DNA of 64,000 bases. Origin: a bacterium. GTDB lineage: Bacteria; Electryoneota; RPQS01. Made by a program: the position numbers and the translations under genes. The notes beneath the pieces are model-generated. The model ran no database searches. It was not told the DNA's origin and was given only the letters and a program-made list of their open reading frames with translations. The DNA lies in contig JADJEH010000017.1 in the NCBI GenBank assembly GCA_016702305.1, forward strand, positions 248,001 through 312,000. The letters run 5' to 3'. Each line of letters opens with the position of its first letter. Position 1 is the stretch's first letter. This document shows, piece after piece, positions 18,450-27,960 of the stretch.

Positions 18450-20779
18450 TGCCGCTGTCGTGGAACGAGATTCGTAGTCGCGCAATCGAGTTTTCCAAGG
18501 AATGGGAGAACGAGTCCTCAGAAGATGCGGAAGCGAAACCTTCTGGGACTCGTTTTGCGTATTTGAGTAACACGCCGCCGCATCGCGTCGTTTGAAGTTC
18601 CGGTAAGTACGGACGGCAAGGGCGGTTTTGTTGACTTGCTAGGAAAGGGGAGTTGCTGGTTGAGCACAAGTCGCGCGGCAAAGACCTTGACAAAGCGTTC
18701 AAACAAGCCACGGACTACTTTCCGGGAATTAAGGAACGGGACCTACCGCGCTATGTTTTGGTTTCGGATTCGCGCGGTTTCGACCTATGACCTTTGACGA
18801 GGACAGGCAGTTTGAGTTCACGCTGCGGGATTTCAGCAAGAACATCCGACTGTTCGGATTTATTGCGGGATATCAGACGCAGACCATCAGTGCCCAAGAC
18901 CCCGTCAACATTGAAGCGGCGGAACGGTGGCAAGCTGCACGACCTTCTGAAGGAGCGGGCTACGAAGGCCACAAATTAGAAGTCTTGCTTGTGCGGCTGC
19001 TCTTCTGCCTTTTCGCGGAAGACAACACGATCTTTGAAAAACAGCAATTTCGAGAATTGCTGGATAAGCGAACAAGTGAAGATGGCCCGATTTGGGCATG
19101 TGGTTGAGCAGCCTCTTCCAAGTTCAATCACAACAGAAGAACGTCAGACGAGCCTTGATGAGCACTCGCGGGTTTCCGTATATTAACGGAGGCTTTTTGC
19201 TGAACAGCTTGCGGTGGCCTCGTTCAACCGCGCCAGCGAGAGACGCTGCTTGAGTGCACCGCGCTTGATTGGTCACGGGTGTCGCCCGCGATTTTCGGGG
19301 CGCTCTTTCAGTCCATCAAGGACAAGGTTGCGCGGCGGAATTTGGGGGAGCATTACACGAGCGAACAGAACATTCTGAAAGCGCTCAATCCGCTTTTTCT
19401 GGATGAACTCAGGCGCGAATTGGAACGCGCCAAGCACAACAAGACGCGCTTGCGGGAGTTCCAGAAGAAACTGGCGGCGCTCAAGATTTTGGATCCAGCA
19501 TGCGGTTGCGGAAACTTCTTGGTCATTGCATACCGCGAACTGCGATTGCTCGAACTTGAGGCATTACACAGGCTAAACACCCGGATCGAGACCTTGCCGT
19601 TGCAGGTTGAACTGATGTCCGTGGATGTGGATCAGATGTACGGGATTGAGATTGAGGATTTCCCCGCACAAATCGCTCAGGTCGCGCTGTGGATGACCGA
19701 CCACCAGATGAACATGGCGTCAGCTGTTTGCCCTGGGTGCGTTTGCCGCCAAGAAGTCGCCCAACATTCTGCGCGATAACGCTGACATATGATGGAAGCT
19801 CGTCGCGCCGCAGGTGCTAAGCTATATCGTTGGCAATCCGCCGTTTATAGGCCATCACCTTCAGACGGAAGAGCAGAAGCGCGAGATGCTTGCCTCGTAC
19901 GGGCCGGATGCGTCATCTGCGGGCGTCATGGATTATGTAGGGGACCCGCAAAGCAGCAGATTATACGCGCACCAAAATCAAAGTCGCATACGTCTCCACG
20001 AATTCGATCACGCAGGGCGAGCAAGTTGAATACTGTGGCGAGCGCTGTTCGACGCCGCACCTGCATATTATCTTCGCACACAAGACATTCAGGAGCACGA
20101 GGCTAAGGGCAAAGCTGCCGTATTTGCGTGACCGGAAGAGTTGAGCAAGCTCCCCCTGGTGAAAGCGCGAGTGAAAGCAGTGGACGCTTTTAGAAAGTCA
20201 AGTAAAGCGAAAACCACGCGCGAGTACTCCTTCCCAATGCTGTTCCGCCAGGTTACGCAGCCAAAGTCTGACTATGTTGTGATTCCTGCGCATACTTCGG
20301 AGACAAGGGCGTATATACCCTTTGGACTTTTGAGCCGAAGCCAAATTGTTGGCAATAGTTGCTTCTCGCTCCCGAACGCCAAACTCTTTCACTTTGGCGT
20401 CTTGATGTCCTCCATGCACATGGCTTGGGTGCGGTACACCTGCGGAAGATTGGAGAGCCGTTATCGCTATTCCAAGGATATCGTTTATAACAATTTCCCG
20501 TGGCCGCAACCAACTGACGCACAAAAGAAGGCCATTGAGAGTGCCGCACAAGGCGTGCTTGACGCGCGGGCCAATCATCCAAAGTCCACACTAGCTGATT
20601 TGTACGACCCAGTGGCCATGCCGCCGGACCTTCGCAAGGCGCATCAGAAGCTCGACAAGACCGTGGCACTTGCCTATCGGAAGTTGCCCTTCGCAACCGA
20701 GGCTGAGCAAGTAGCCTATTTATTTGACCTGTACTGCAGATTACCGCCCTTGGAAGTTGCGGAGCGAAAGCGGCAATAG
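18450..20779 (+). pseudogene. Decayed MmeI-like restriction-modification enzyme (nuclease plus DNA methyltransferase)
   Basis: The pieces, read across several frames, follow one known family: the start PLSWNEIRSRAIEFSKEW, a nuclease ExK in LVEHKSRGKDLDKA, FIAGYQTQTISAQDP, ARRNLGEHYTSEQNIL, methyltransferase motif I DPACGCGNFL near 19495, motif IV NPPFIGHH near 19834, and the C-terminal MAWVRYTCGRL and YNNFPWPQ. Stops and shifts fall at about 18595, 18780, 18930, 19100, 19730, 19790, 19930 and 20130. Between about 20110 and 20150 the text jumps from GKAAVF to LPLVKARVKAVDAFR, so the segment expected between them, part of the target-recognition region, is missing. That deletion makes true decay more likely than read error. 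Confidence 0.85.
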
Positions 20780-20840
20780 ACCTGCCTTCGGACCCCCCTT
20801 CTGCCTTCCCTCCTGCCCCCATATTTGACGGAGGTGACCT

Positions 20841-22337
20841 CTGGCCAAGCACGATCTGTTTAGGAAGAAAACGCTCGAAGCCTGTCTGGCTGAAGCTGCC
20901 GGCGAAAACCGCCTGCGGCGCGTGCTGACCGCAACGGGCCTGACCAGCCTCGGTGTCGGCGCGATCATCGGCACCGGTATTTTTGTGCTTACGGGGATCG
21001 CCGCGCATGACAAGACAGGCCCCGCCTTGATTCTGTCGTTCGTCGTCGCGGGATTGGCCTGCATCTTCGCGGCGCTGTGTTACGCGGAGTTCGCTTCGAT
21101 GGTGCCAATCGCCGGTTCGGCGTATACCTATGCCTATGCCACGATGGGCGAACTGTTCGCGTGGATCATCGGGTGGGATTTGCTGCTGGAATATACCGTG
21201 GCTTCCGCGACCGTGGCCCACGGCTGGTCGCACTACTTCCAGGAATTCATTTCGATTTTCGGATTGGAGTGGCCAAAGATCTTGGCCAAAGCGCCCTTCG
21301 ATTTCGACCCCGCCGTCGGCAGTTTTGTCATGACCGGCGCGGTGGTGGATTTGCCGGCGGTGCTGGCCGCGCTTGTTGTGACAGTATTGCTGGTGCGCGG
21401 CATCAAAGAGAGCGCGACGGTCAACAACGTGATGGTCGCGGTGAAGCTGGCCGTGGTGCTGCTCGTGATTGTCGTCGGCGCATTTTACGTGAATCCTGAT
21501 AACTGGACGCCGTTCGCGCCGTATGGATACACTGGCATCAGCTTCTTCGGGAATGTGATTCACGGCCAGTCGGGAGCGGGGGGCGTGCCGCTGGGCATGC
21601 TGGCCGGAGCCGCAATCATCTTCTTCGCGTATATCGGCTTCGACGCGGTTTCGACGCACGCCGAAGAAGCGAAGAATCCCAAAAAGGATATTCCGCGCGG
21701 CATTATCTGGTCGCTGGTCCTGTGCACGGTTCTTTATATCGCGGTTTCCGCCGTGATTACCGGAATGGTCCCTTATGACCAGATCAATATTGACGCACCG
21801 GTGGCCGCGGCCTTTGATCAGGCCGGATTGGGATGGGCGCACTTTCTGATTTCAATTGGCGCGATTACGGGAATTTCGTCGGTTCTGCTCGTGATGATGC
21901 TCTCGCAGCCGCGCGTGATGCTGGCCATGGCGCGTGACGGTCTGGTTTCCGAAAAAGTGTTCGGCGCAATTCATCCACGCTTCCGCACGCCGTGGGTAGG
22001 AACGATCATCAACGGCTTGGTAGTGGCCACTCTGGGTGGTCTGCTGCCGCTGCGTGTGCTGGCGGAGCTTGTGAATATCGGCACGCTGCTGGCTTTCGTG
22101 ATGGTCTGCATTGCGGTCTTGATCATGCGCTACCGGCATCCCGAAGCCGAACGGCCGTTCCGCGCGCCGTTCTTTCCGTGGATACCGATCGCGGGAATTC
22201 TCACCAGTTTGCTGCTGATGATGTCGCTGCCGGTCGAGAATTGGTACCGGCTGGCCGGCTGGCTGCTGATCGGATTCTGCATCTACTTCCTGTACGGTAA
22301 GACGCACAGCTACATCGGCCGGAAGCAGACCGCGTGA
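20841..22337 (+). CDS. APC-family amino acid permease 1
   Basis: A 12-helix amino acid/polyamine permease of about 498 residues. The first helix has the APC signature SLGVGAIIGTGIFVLTG. The conserved pre-helix region (KHDLFRKKTLEACLAE) lies upstream of any ATG and is only included if translation starts at CTG 20841, which has GGAGGTGA 3-10 bases before it. CTG initiation is rare, so a mutated or misread ATG/TTG is also possible; the next usual codon would delete this segment. The protein imports or exchanges amino acids at the inner membrane; the substrate is not predictable. It overlaps the next permease by 4 bases. Confidence 0.85.
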   Translation: MAKHDLFRKKTLEACLAEAAGENRLRRVLTATGLTSLGVGAIIGTGIFVLTGIAAHDKTGPALILSFVVAGLACIFAALCYAEFASMVPIAGSAYTYAYATMGELFAWIIGWDLLLEYTVASATVAHGWSHYFQEFISIFGLEWPKILAKAPFDFDPAVGSFVMTGAVVDLPAVLAALVVTVLLVRGIKESATVNNVMVAVKLAVVLLVIVVGAFYVNPDNWTPFAPYGYTGISFFGNVIHGQSGAGGVPLGMLAGAAIIFFAYIGFDAVSTHAEEAKNPKKDIPRGIIWSLVLCTVLYIAVSAVITGMVPYDQINIDAPVAAAFDQAGLGWAHFLISIGAITGISSVLLVMMLSQPRVMLAMARDGLVSEKVFGAIHPRFRTPWVGTIINGLVVATLGGLLPLRVLAELVNIGTLLAFVMVCIAVLIMRYRHPEAERPFRAPFFPWIPIAGILTSLLLMMSLPVENWYRLAGWLLIGFCIYFLYGKTHSYIGRKQTA

Positions 22338-23770
22338 AGCGCGAGCTGAAGCTGCTCGATGCCACGATGCTGGTCGTCGGTTCGATGATCGGCTCGGGAA
22401 TTTTTATCGTCAGCGCTGACATTGCCCGCAACGTCGGCTCGGCGGGTTGGTTGTTGGTGGTCTGGATTGTCAGCGGCGTCATGACGCTCATTCCGGCCGT
22501 CAGCTACGGCGAATTGTCGGGGATGTATCCGCAGGCCGGTGGACAATATGTCTATTTACGCAACGCTTACAATCCGCTGATCGGATTTTTGTACGGCTGG
22601 ACGTTCTTTCTGGTCATCCAGTGCGGCACGATTGCGGCGGTGGCGGTGGCGTTCGCGAAATTCACCGGCGTGCTGATTCCGTGGTTCTCGGAGAAACACA
22701 TCCTGTGGCAGGCCGGTGACTTCAAACTGTCCGCCGCGCAGCTCCTGGCTGTGGTGCAGATTGCGGGCCTGACGTTGATCAACTTGCGCGGCGTGCATGA
22801 AGGTAAGACGGTTCAGAATCTGTTTACCTTCGCCAAGATTGCCGTGCTGCTGTTCGTGACGGCCCTCGGTTTGAGTTTCGCGGCCAACCCGGATGTGATC
22901 GCACAGAATTGGGCGAACGCGTGGACGGCCATGCGCACGACGGTGTCCGATGGCGGACAGATTTCGCGCCAACTGTTGACGGGCACGGATTTGTGGACGG
23001 CCTTTGGTCTGGCCTCGGTGGGCTCGCTGTTTGCGCTCGACGCGTGGAACAGTTCGACTTTTACGGCGGCCGAAACGCACAATCCGGTGCGCACAGTCGG
23101 GCGCAGCCTGGCCTACGGCACGGGAATCGTGACGCTGCTCTATGTGACGACAAACATATCTTACCTCGCGATGCTGCCCGTCGTCGGTGATCCGGCGGCG
23201 ACCGATGCGCTGGGGCGCGGGATGCAGTTCGCGACGAGCGACCGCGTGGCGACGGCGGCGGCCGAAACGCTGTTCGGCGGCGCGGCGGCGGCGTTGATCG
23301 CGATCTGCGTGATGGTCTCGACGTTCGGCTGTAACAACGGCATCGTGCTCACGGGTGCGCGTGTATATTATGCGATGGCACAGCACGGCTTATTCTTCGA
23401 ACAGGTCGGCAAACTCAGCAAGCGCAATGTGCCGGCGGTGGCACTGATCGTGCAAGGAGTATGGGCGTCGGTGCTGTGTCTGTCGGGAAGATACGGCGAC
23501 CTACTCGACTATGTGACGTTTGCCGCGATGCTGTTTTATGTGCTGACGATCTTCGGCATCATGCGGCTGCGTAAATCGGAACCGCACGCCGAGCGGCCGT
23601 TCCGTGCACCGGGCTATCCGTACTTACAGTGGCTGTACATCGCGTTCGCGGTGTTGTTCTCACTCAATCTGCTGATCAACAAACCGGAGTATACCTGGCC
23701 GGGCTTGATCATCGTGCTGTTGGGTGTGCCGGTCTATTTTTGGTGGCGACGCAAGAGTGAATCCGCTTGA
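22334..23770 (+). CDS. APC-family amino acid permease 2
   Basis: The 478-residue protein begins KRELKLLDATMLVVGSMIGSGIFIV, the first transmembrane helix with the APC GSGIF loop, and continues with about twelve hydrophobic helices and AERPFRAPGYPYL near the end. It is in the same family as the upstream gene but clearly divergent from it. GTG 22334 overlaps the upstream stop (GTGA), so the two are translationally coupled. This pairing of two different APC transporters suggests linked uptake and export or two substrates, but nothing in the sequence identifies them. Confidence 0.9.
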   Translation: MKRELKLLDATMLVVGSMIGSGIFIVSADIARNVGSAGWLLVVWIVSGVMTLIPAVSYGELSGMYPQAGGQYVYLRNAYNPLIGFLYGWTFFLVIQCGTIAAVAVAFAKFTGVLIPWFSEKHILWQAGDFKLSAAQLLAVVQIAGLTLINLRGVHEGKTVQNLFTFAKIAVLLFVTALGLSFAANPDVIAQNWANAWTAMRTTVSDGGQISRQLLTGTDLWTAFGLASVGSLFALDAWNSSTFTAAETHNPVRTVGRSLAYGTGIVTLLYVTTNISYLAMLPVVGDPAATDALGRGMQFATSDRVATAAAETLFGGAAAALIAICVMVSTFGCNNGIVLTGARVYYAMAQHGLFFEQVGKLSKRNVPAVALIVQGVWASVLCLSGRYGDLLDYVTFAAMLFYVLTIFGIMRLRKSEPHAERPFRAPGYPYLQWLYIAFAVLFSLNLLINKPEYTWPGLIIVLLGVPVYFWWRRKSESA

Positions 23771-23826
23771 TGCCTCCCGTTGTCCCTCCGCGCTCGCGCG
23801 CGAACCCGGGGGGAGATTCAGAATCC

Positions 23827-26277
23827 ATGTCACGCGCTGACTTACATATTCATACTAAGTACTCGAACAGGCCCACGAACTTCTTCTTGAAGAAGCTCAA
23901 GGTGTCCGAGTCCATGACCGATCCGCAGGCGGCCTATCTGATCGCCAAGCGGCGCGGAATGGATTTTGTCGCGCTGACGGACAGTGACACGCTGGACGGC
24001 TACGCACAGCTCGCGCAACACGCGGACGTGATTCCGGCGTGCGAAACGACCGTGCAATTCCCCGAAGACGGCTGCCCTGTGCGGCTGCTGGTGTATGGAT
24101 TGAACGACGCGCAGTTGGCCAAGCTGTTGGCTTATCGCGGCAACCTCTACTCGGTGCGCGATTATCTGCTGGCCGAGAATCTCTACCACGTCGTCGCGCA
24201 ACCGCTCGAACCGCACGACGGCAAGCTGTCCGCGGATCACCTCGAACGGATGCTGCTGCTGTTTGATCATTACGAGGCGCGCAGCGGCGGACGGCAAATG
24301 CGCACAAATCTGTTTGCGGCAGCGTTTCTCGATGCCCTGACGCCCGAATATCTTGACCAGTTGCAGCGCAAATGGAAGATTGTACCCGCGAGCGAACGTC
24401 CGTGGCAAAAGGGACAGATCGGCGCCTCGAACGACTATTGCGCGCAGTATATCGGCTTGACGTGGACGGAAACGCCGCGCGTCAACAATGCCGCGGAGTT
24501 TATGCTCCAGTTGCGCGCGCGCGCAGGAGTGCCGCAAGGCAATCACGGTTCGACGATTGCATCGGCGCATTCGATGTATCGCGTCGGCTCGCAGCTTTAT
24601 GCGCAGAAAGTCCTGAAGCGCGAAGGCGACCTGCAGGGGATTCTCGAACTCATTCTGACGCGGGTGTTGTCGCCCGAACGCCCGTCCCGCCGACAGGTCG
24701 TGCGCACGCTGATTGGGAGCATCAAGGGTCTGTTCAAGATCCGCAAGGCGCCGTCGCCCATCGAGCGCAAGCTGATTTCTGAGATCATTCGCGCCTACCG
24801 CGCGCTTCCCAAGGAAGACCGGCTGGGCGGCATTGAACGCGATGATCTGCCGACGTTTGACGCGCGGCTTTACAATATGGCCGACCGCGTGCTGAGCGAC
24901 GTGAGCTACCGACTGCTGGCCGACGCGATGAAAGATTTCGAACGCGGGCAGATCGGCGGCGGGTTACCGCTTATCGCCGCCCTGCTGCCGATTCAAAGCG
25001 TGATGGCGCCGTACCTCTATTCGTTCGACAAGCTCAATCGCGACCGCAAATTGATCGCGGAAGTGACTCAGCGCGTGGATGGCGTGCTGGAGCTGCCGAA
25101 AAAGGCGCCGCGCAAGAAGGTCGCGTGGTTTTCCGACACGGTGACCGACGTGAACGGCGTCTCGATGACGCTGCAGCGAATGTCGGAGATCGCCGAAAAA
25201 CTCGACGAGGATTTGCAGATTATCTGTTCGGTCGCGGAATCGCGCGCGCCGCAGGGCAGCAAGTTCCTCAATTTTCCGCCCGTGGGTGAAATTGCGATTC
25301 CTGATTATGAATTGCAAAAACTCTCCGTGCCGCCGATCTTGCGCATCGTGCAATATCTCGAATCGCAGGATTTCGATGAGTATATCATCTCGACGCCGGG
25401 GCCGATTGGCTTGATCGCGATGTTTTGCGCGCGGCTGTTCAAGGTGCCGGTGCGCGCGATCTATCACAGCGACTTCCCCCAGCACGTGCGGCAGATCACG
25501 GGTGACGAAGGACTGGAAGAAACGACGTGGAAGTTCATGCGCTGGTTCTACGGACTGGCCGACGCGGTCTATTCGCCGTCGGACCACTACCGCAAACAGC
25601 TGGTCGAGCACGGCTTCAATCCGCGGCGGTTGTTCATCTACACTCGCGGTACCGATCTTGACTTCTATAATCCGCGGCATCGTGACGAGACGTTTTACCA
25701 GCCGCACGGCATTAGCAAACGCGTGATCTTCGTCTATACCGGCCGCGTTTCACGTGAAAAGAACCTCGACGTGGTGATTGACGCCTTCCTGCAGGACGAA
25801 GTCTTGCAAAAGAAGGCCGCGTTGGCGATTGTCGGCGACGGACCTTATCGCGAGGAGCTTGCCGCGCGCAATCTGCCGCCGATGATTGTCTTCCCTGGCT
25901 TTGTCAAAGGCAAGCAGTTGGCGAAGGCGTATGCGTCGGGTGACGTGTTTGTGTTCCCTTCGACGACGGACACCTACGGAAACTCGGTGTTGGAAGCGCA
26001 GGCGTCCGGTTTGCCGTCGCTGGTGTCTAATGAAGGCGGACCCAAAGAAATTATTTTACCCGGCGAAAGCGGACTTGTGCTGCCGGGTTATGACGTCAAC
26101 GCGTGGCGCGATGCGATGCGTTCACTAGTGGAATCGGACGATCTCAGGCATCGTATGGCCGCGGCTGCGCGTGCGCGCGCCGCGACGCGTGATTGGACCA
26201 CAGCTTTCCGCGAATTCTGGGATGAAGATCCGTATCCAAAGGCGGACGAAGCCGTGCGCGCGGTCGTCATTGCCTAA
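23827..26277 (+). CDS. PHP phosphoesterase-GT4 glycosyltransferase fusion
   Basis: An 816-residue two-domain protein. Residues 1-290 form a PHP metal-dependent phosphoesterase: HxH in DLHIHTKYS, FVALTDSDTLDGY, CETTVQF and GNHGSTIASAHS. A linker of about 140 residues leads to a GT4 glycosyltransferase: the acceptor domain from KKVAWFSDTVTDVNGVSMTL, the donor site VYTGRVSREKNLDVVIDAF, VGDGPYREEL and the E-x7-E region in PSTTDTYGNSVLEAQASG. It probably transfers a sugar to a lipid or glycan; the PHP role is unknown. ATG 23827 is chosen because the PHP motif follows immediately; TTG 23767 would add a proline-rich leader. A methyltransferase gene follows. Confidence 0.88.
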   Translation: MSRADLHIHTKYSNRPTNFFLKKLKVSESMTDPQAAYLIAKRRGMDFVALTDSDTLDGYAQLAQHADVIPACETTVQFPEDGCPVRLLVYGLNDAQLAKLLAYRGNLYSVRDYLLAENLYHVVAQPLEPHDGKLSADHLERMLLLFDHYEARSGGRQMRTNLFAAAFLDALTPEYLDQLQRKWKIVPASERPWQKGQIGASNDYCAQYIGLTWTETPRVNNAAEFMLQLRARAGVPQGNHGSTIASAHSMYRVGSQLYAQKVLKREGDLQGILELILTRVLSPERPSRRQVVRTLIGSIKGLFKIRKAPSPIERKLISEIIRAYRALPKEDRLGGIERDDLPTFDARLYNMADRVLSDVSYRLLADAMKDFERGQIGGGLPLIAALLPIQSVMAPYLYSFDKLNRDRKLIAEVTQRVDGVLELPKKAPRKKVAWFSDTVTDVNGVSMTLQRMSEIAEKLDEDLQIICSVAESRAPQGSKFLNFPPVGEIAIPDYELQKLSVPPILRIVQYLESQDFDEYIISTPGPIGLIAMFCARLFKVPVRAIYHSDFPQHVRQITGDEGLEETTWKFMRWFYGLADAVYSPSDHYRKQLVEHGFNPRRLFIYTRGTDLDFYNPRHRDETFYQPHGISKRVIFVYTGRVSREKNLDVVIDAFLQDEVLQKKAALAIVGDGPYREELAARNLPPMIVFPGFVKGKQLAKAYASGDVFVFPSTTDTYGNSVLEAQASGLPSLVSNEGGPKEIILPGESGLVLPGYDVNAWRDAMRSLVESDDLRHRMAAAARARAATRDWTTAFREFWDEDPYPKADEAVRAVVIA

Positions 26278-26417
26278 CCCCCCGCGCCTGCACCAGTGTG
26301 AACGCTGGATCTGTCGCCGCTGGCGCGCGATGCTTGAAGTGAGTTGCATTGTTGATTGCGTGACCCCCCTTGCTGCCTGGACGTCCGGGGAGCGAATATG
26401 CATAGGAGACGACACAG

Positions 26418-27065
26418 TTGCCCGTAATTGAACACGCGCGAAAAGCGCGCCCCGATGGCTACACTTCCGATAATCACCGGAAGTGGGAGTTTAACAACTC
26501 GCTTTATCAGAAGCACCTCGAGCTCTATCTCGACCACATGTACAAGCTGCTGACTTTCACCGGCGCGCAGAATGTGCTGGACGCGGGCTGCGGCGAGGGC
26601 ATCGTCTATCGCTCCATGGTCGAACGCGGCTATAAAGGCAAGTGGACCGGATTCGATTTCAGCGCCGAAGCGATTGAGTTCGCAAAGATCGCGTCGCCCG
26701 AAGCCGATTGGCACGTTGGCAGCGCGTATGAAGTGCCGTTCAAGGACGAACAGTTTGATGTCGTGTTCTGCTCGCAGGTGCTGGAACACTTGCCTAATCC
26801 CGAGAAGGCTCTGGCGGAACTCGACCGCGTCGCCGAGCACTGGCTGTTGATTTCCGTGCCGTACGAGCCGGTGTTCCGCACGTTGACGTGGATTTCCATT
26901 AAGCTCGGACTGGGCGGCGACCCGGGTCACGTCAATCACTGGCGACCGGCCGACTTTCGCAGATTCTTGCGCCGTGCCGGAAAACTGCACGCGTGGGAGC
27001 GCACAACCGTCTATCAGATCGGCCTGGTGGATGTGCGACCGAAGCATCACACGAAGCCAGTTTGA
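26418..27065 (+). CDS. Class I SAM-dependent methyltransferase
   Basis: The 215-residue protein has a SAM-binding motif I VLDAGCGEGIVYRSM, an acidic end of strand 2 (WTGFDFSAEAI), and motif IV FDVVFCSQVLEHLPNPEKALAEL, typical of Methyltransf_11-type enzymes. The start is TTG 26418 with ATAGGAGA 8-14 bases upstream. Its place behind the PHP-glycosyltransferase suggests methylation of a glycan, lipid or related small molecule, but the substrate is not shown. The C-terminus is short and ends within 300 bases of non-coding DNA. Confidence 0.85.
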   Translation: MPVIEHARKARPDGYTSDNHRKWEFNNSLYQKHLELYLDHMYKLLTFTGAQNVLDAGCGEGIVYRSMVERGYKGKWTGFDFSAEAIEFAKIASPEADWHVGSAYEVPFKDEQFDVVFCSQVLEHLPNPEKALAELDRVAEHWLLISVPYEPVFRTLTWISIKLGLGGDPGHVNHWRPADFRRFLRRAGKLHAWERTTVYQIGLVDVRPKHHTKPV

Positions 27066-27371
27066 CCATATCGCGCTGGCATCCAACACGCGACGGAGCA
27101 CCGCAATTGTGTCGCGGAATACGGATTGCAGAATGCATGGAGCAAATGCTATAGGTTGAATGAACACAGCCGTTTGTTGAAATGACGCGACAATGATGGG
27201 GCGATGCAGCCCGCGCGAAGCATCGTCTGAATCTCGGGTCACGTTAGTAAACTCAAGTTTGAAATATAGATCGCCGTTCCGCTGACCCGGAACGGCGATT
27301 CTATTTGGATCAGGTCCGCGCTTTGCCTTAAGGAAAGCCGAGCATGATGATGATGATAAGGTGACGATACG
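27066..27371. other. Intergenic region with a hairpin before the Rcp1-type regulator
   Basis: About 300 bases without a gene. It holds a possible weak promoter (TTGCAG 27126-27131, 18-base spacer, TATAGG 27150-27155), a loose GCGATGC...GCATCGT repeat near 27220, and a strong hairpin at 27270-27299. The regulator's start codon has no perfect Shine-Dalgarno; AGGTGACG lies just upstream. Confidence 0.4.
27270..27305 (+). terminator. Hairpin ATCGCCGTTCCG / CGGAACGGCGAT
   Basis: A perfect 12-bp stem with a 6-base loop is followed by TCTATTT. It may end transcripts from the methyltransferase operon or act in the leader of the following regulator. Confidence 0.6.
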
Positions 27372-27854
27372 ATGAACAGCTATGGGTGGAACGTGTCCGA
27401 ACAGCGTGTGCCGATAGACATACTGCTGATCGAAGACCGGGATGAAGCCATCGAAATGGTGGAAGGAGCGATTCAGGAGACGCGTCTCCGCAATCGCATG
27501 GTGGTCGCGCGTTCGCAGCTTGAAGCGCTCCACTACTTGCGGCATACGACAGCGCTCGGGCCGCAGGACGCCGACGCGGGCTTGAACAAACCGGGCTTGA
27601 TCTTGCTCGACATTAACATGGATAAGCAGCAAGGGTTCGATGTGCTGCACGAAATTCGCACGGACCCGCGCTTGATGACAATTCCCGTGGTGGTTCTGAC
27701 CGACAACTTGGCGGAATCAGACCTTGCTTACACGATCTCGCACGGCGTGACGGGTTACTTCCTGAAACCGATGGACCCCGCTCAACTACGCAAAGTCGTG
27801 CGCGACGTGGAAGACCACTGGAACCTGCTGTGGAACGCACCCTGCGCCAATTGA
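27372..27854 (+). CDS. Rcp1-type response regulator
   Basis: A 160-residue single receiver domain of the Rcp1 subgroup, with IDILLIEDRDEA, phosphoacceptor aspartate in ILLDINMDKQQGFDVL, threonine in VVLTDN and lysine in FLKPMDP. The inserted loop between strands 2 and 3 (HYLRHTTALGPQDADAG) is normal for Rcp1 relatives, which are often partners of phytochrome-like kinases. No kinase is adjacent, so it is an orphan in this window. It converges on sthA, and both share a terminator. Confidence 0.88.
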   Translation: MNSYGWNVSEQRVPIDILLIEDRDEAIEMVEGAIQETRLRNRMVVARSQLEALHYLRHTTALGPQDADAGLNKPGLILLDINMDKQQGFDVLHEIRTDPRLMTIPVVVLTDNLAESDLAYTISHGVTGYFLKPMDPAQLRKVVRDVEDHWNLLWNAPCAN

Positions 27855-27900
27855 TTGCCTGAAACCGTATGTGACGTGACTACGCGCTACGATGAATAAG

Positions 27901-27935
27901 AACGCCCGCCGATAACCTCGGCGGGCGTTGATGTT
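27901..27935. terminator. Bidirectional terminator between regulator and sthA
   Basis: AACGCCCGCCGA and TCGGCGGGCGTT form a 12-bp stem around TAACC, followed by GATGTTTTC on the plus strand. The two flanking genes converge here. Confidence 0.8.
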
Positions 27936-27960
27936 TTCGGAACGGCGAGCGACCGGCGCG

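Noticed and set aside
20253..21842. A 529-residue minus-strand frame opposite the first APC permease and the restriction pseudogene
   Set aside because: Its composition is arginine/histidine-rich shadow sequence, and it crosses two unrelated plus-strand genes.
23767..23826. Upstream TTG start for the PHP-glycosyltransferase gene
   Set aside because: It adds a proline/arginine-rich leader and overlaps the permease; the metal-binding domain begins right after ATG 23827.
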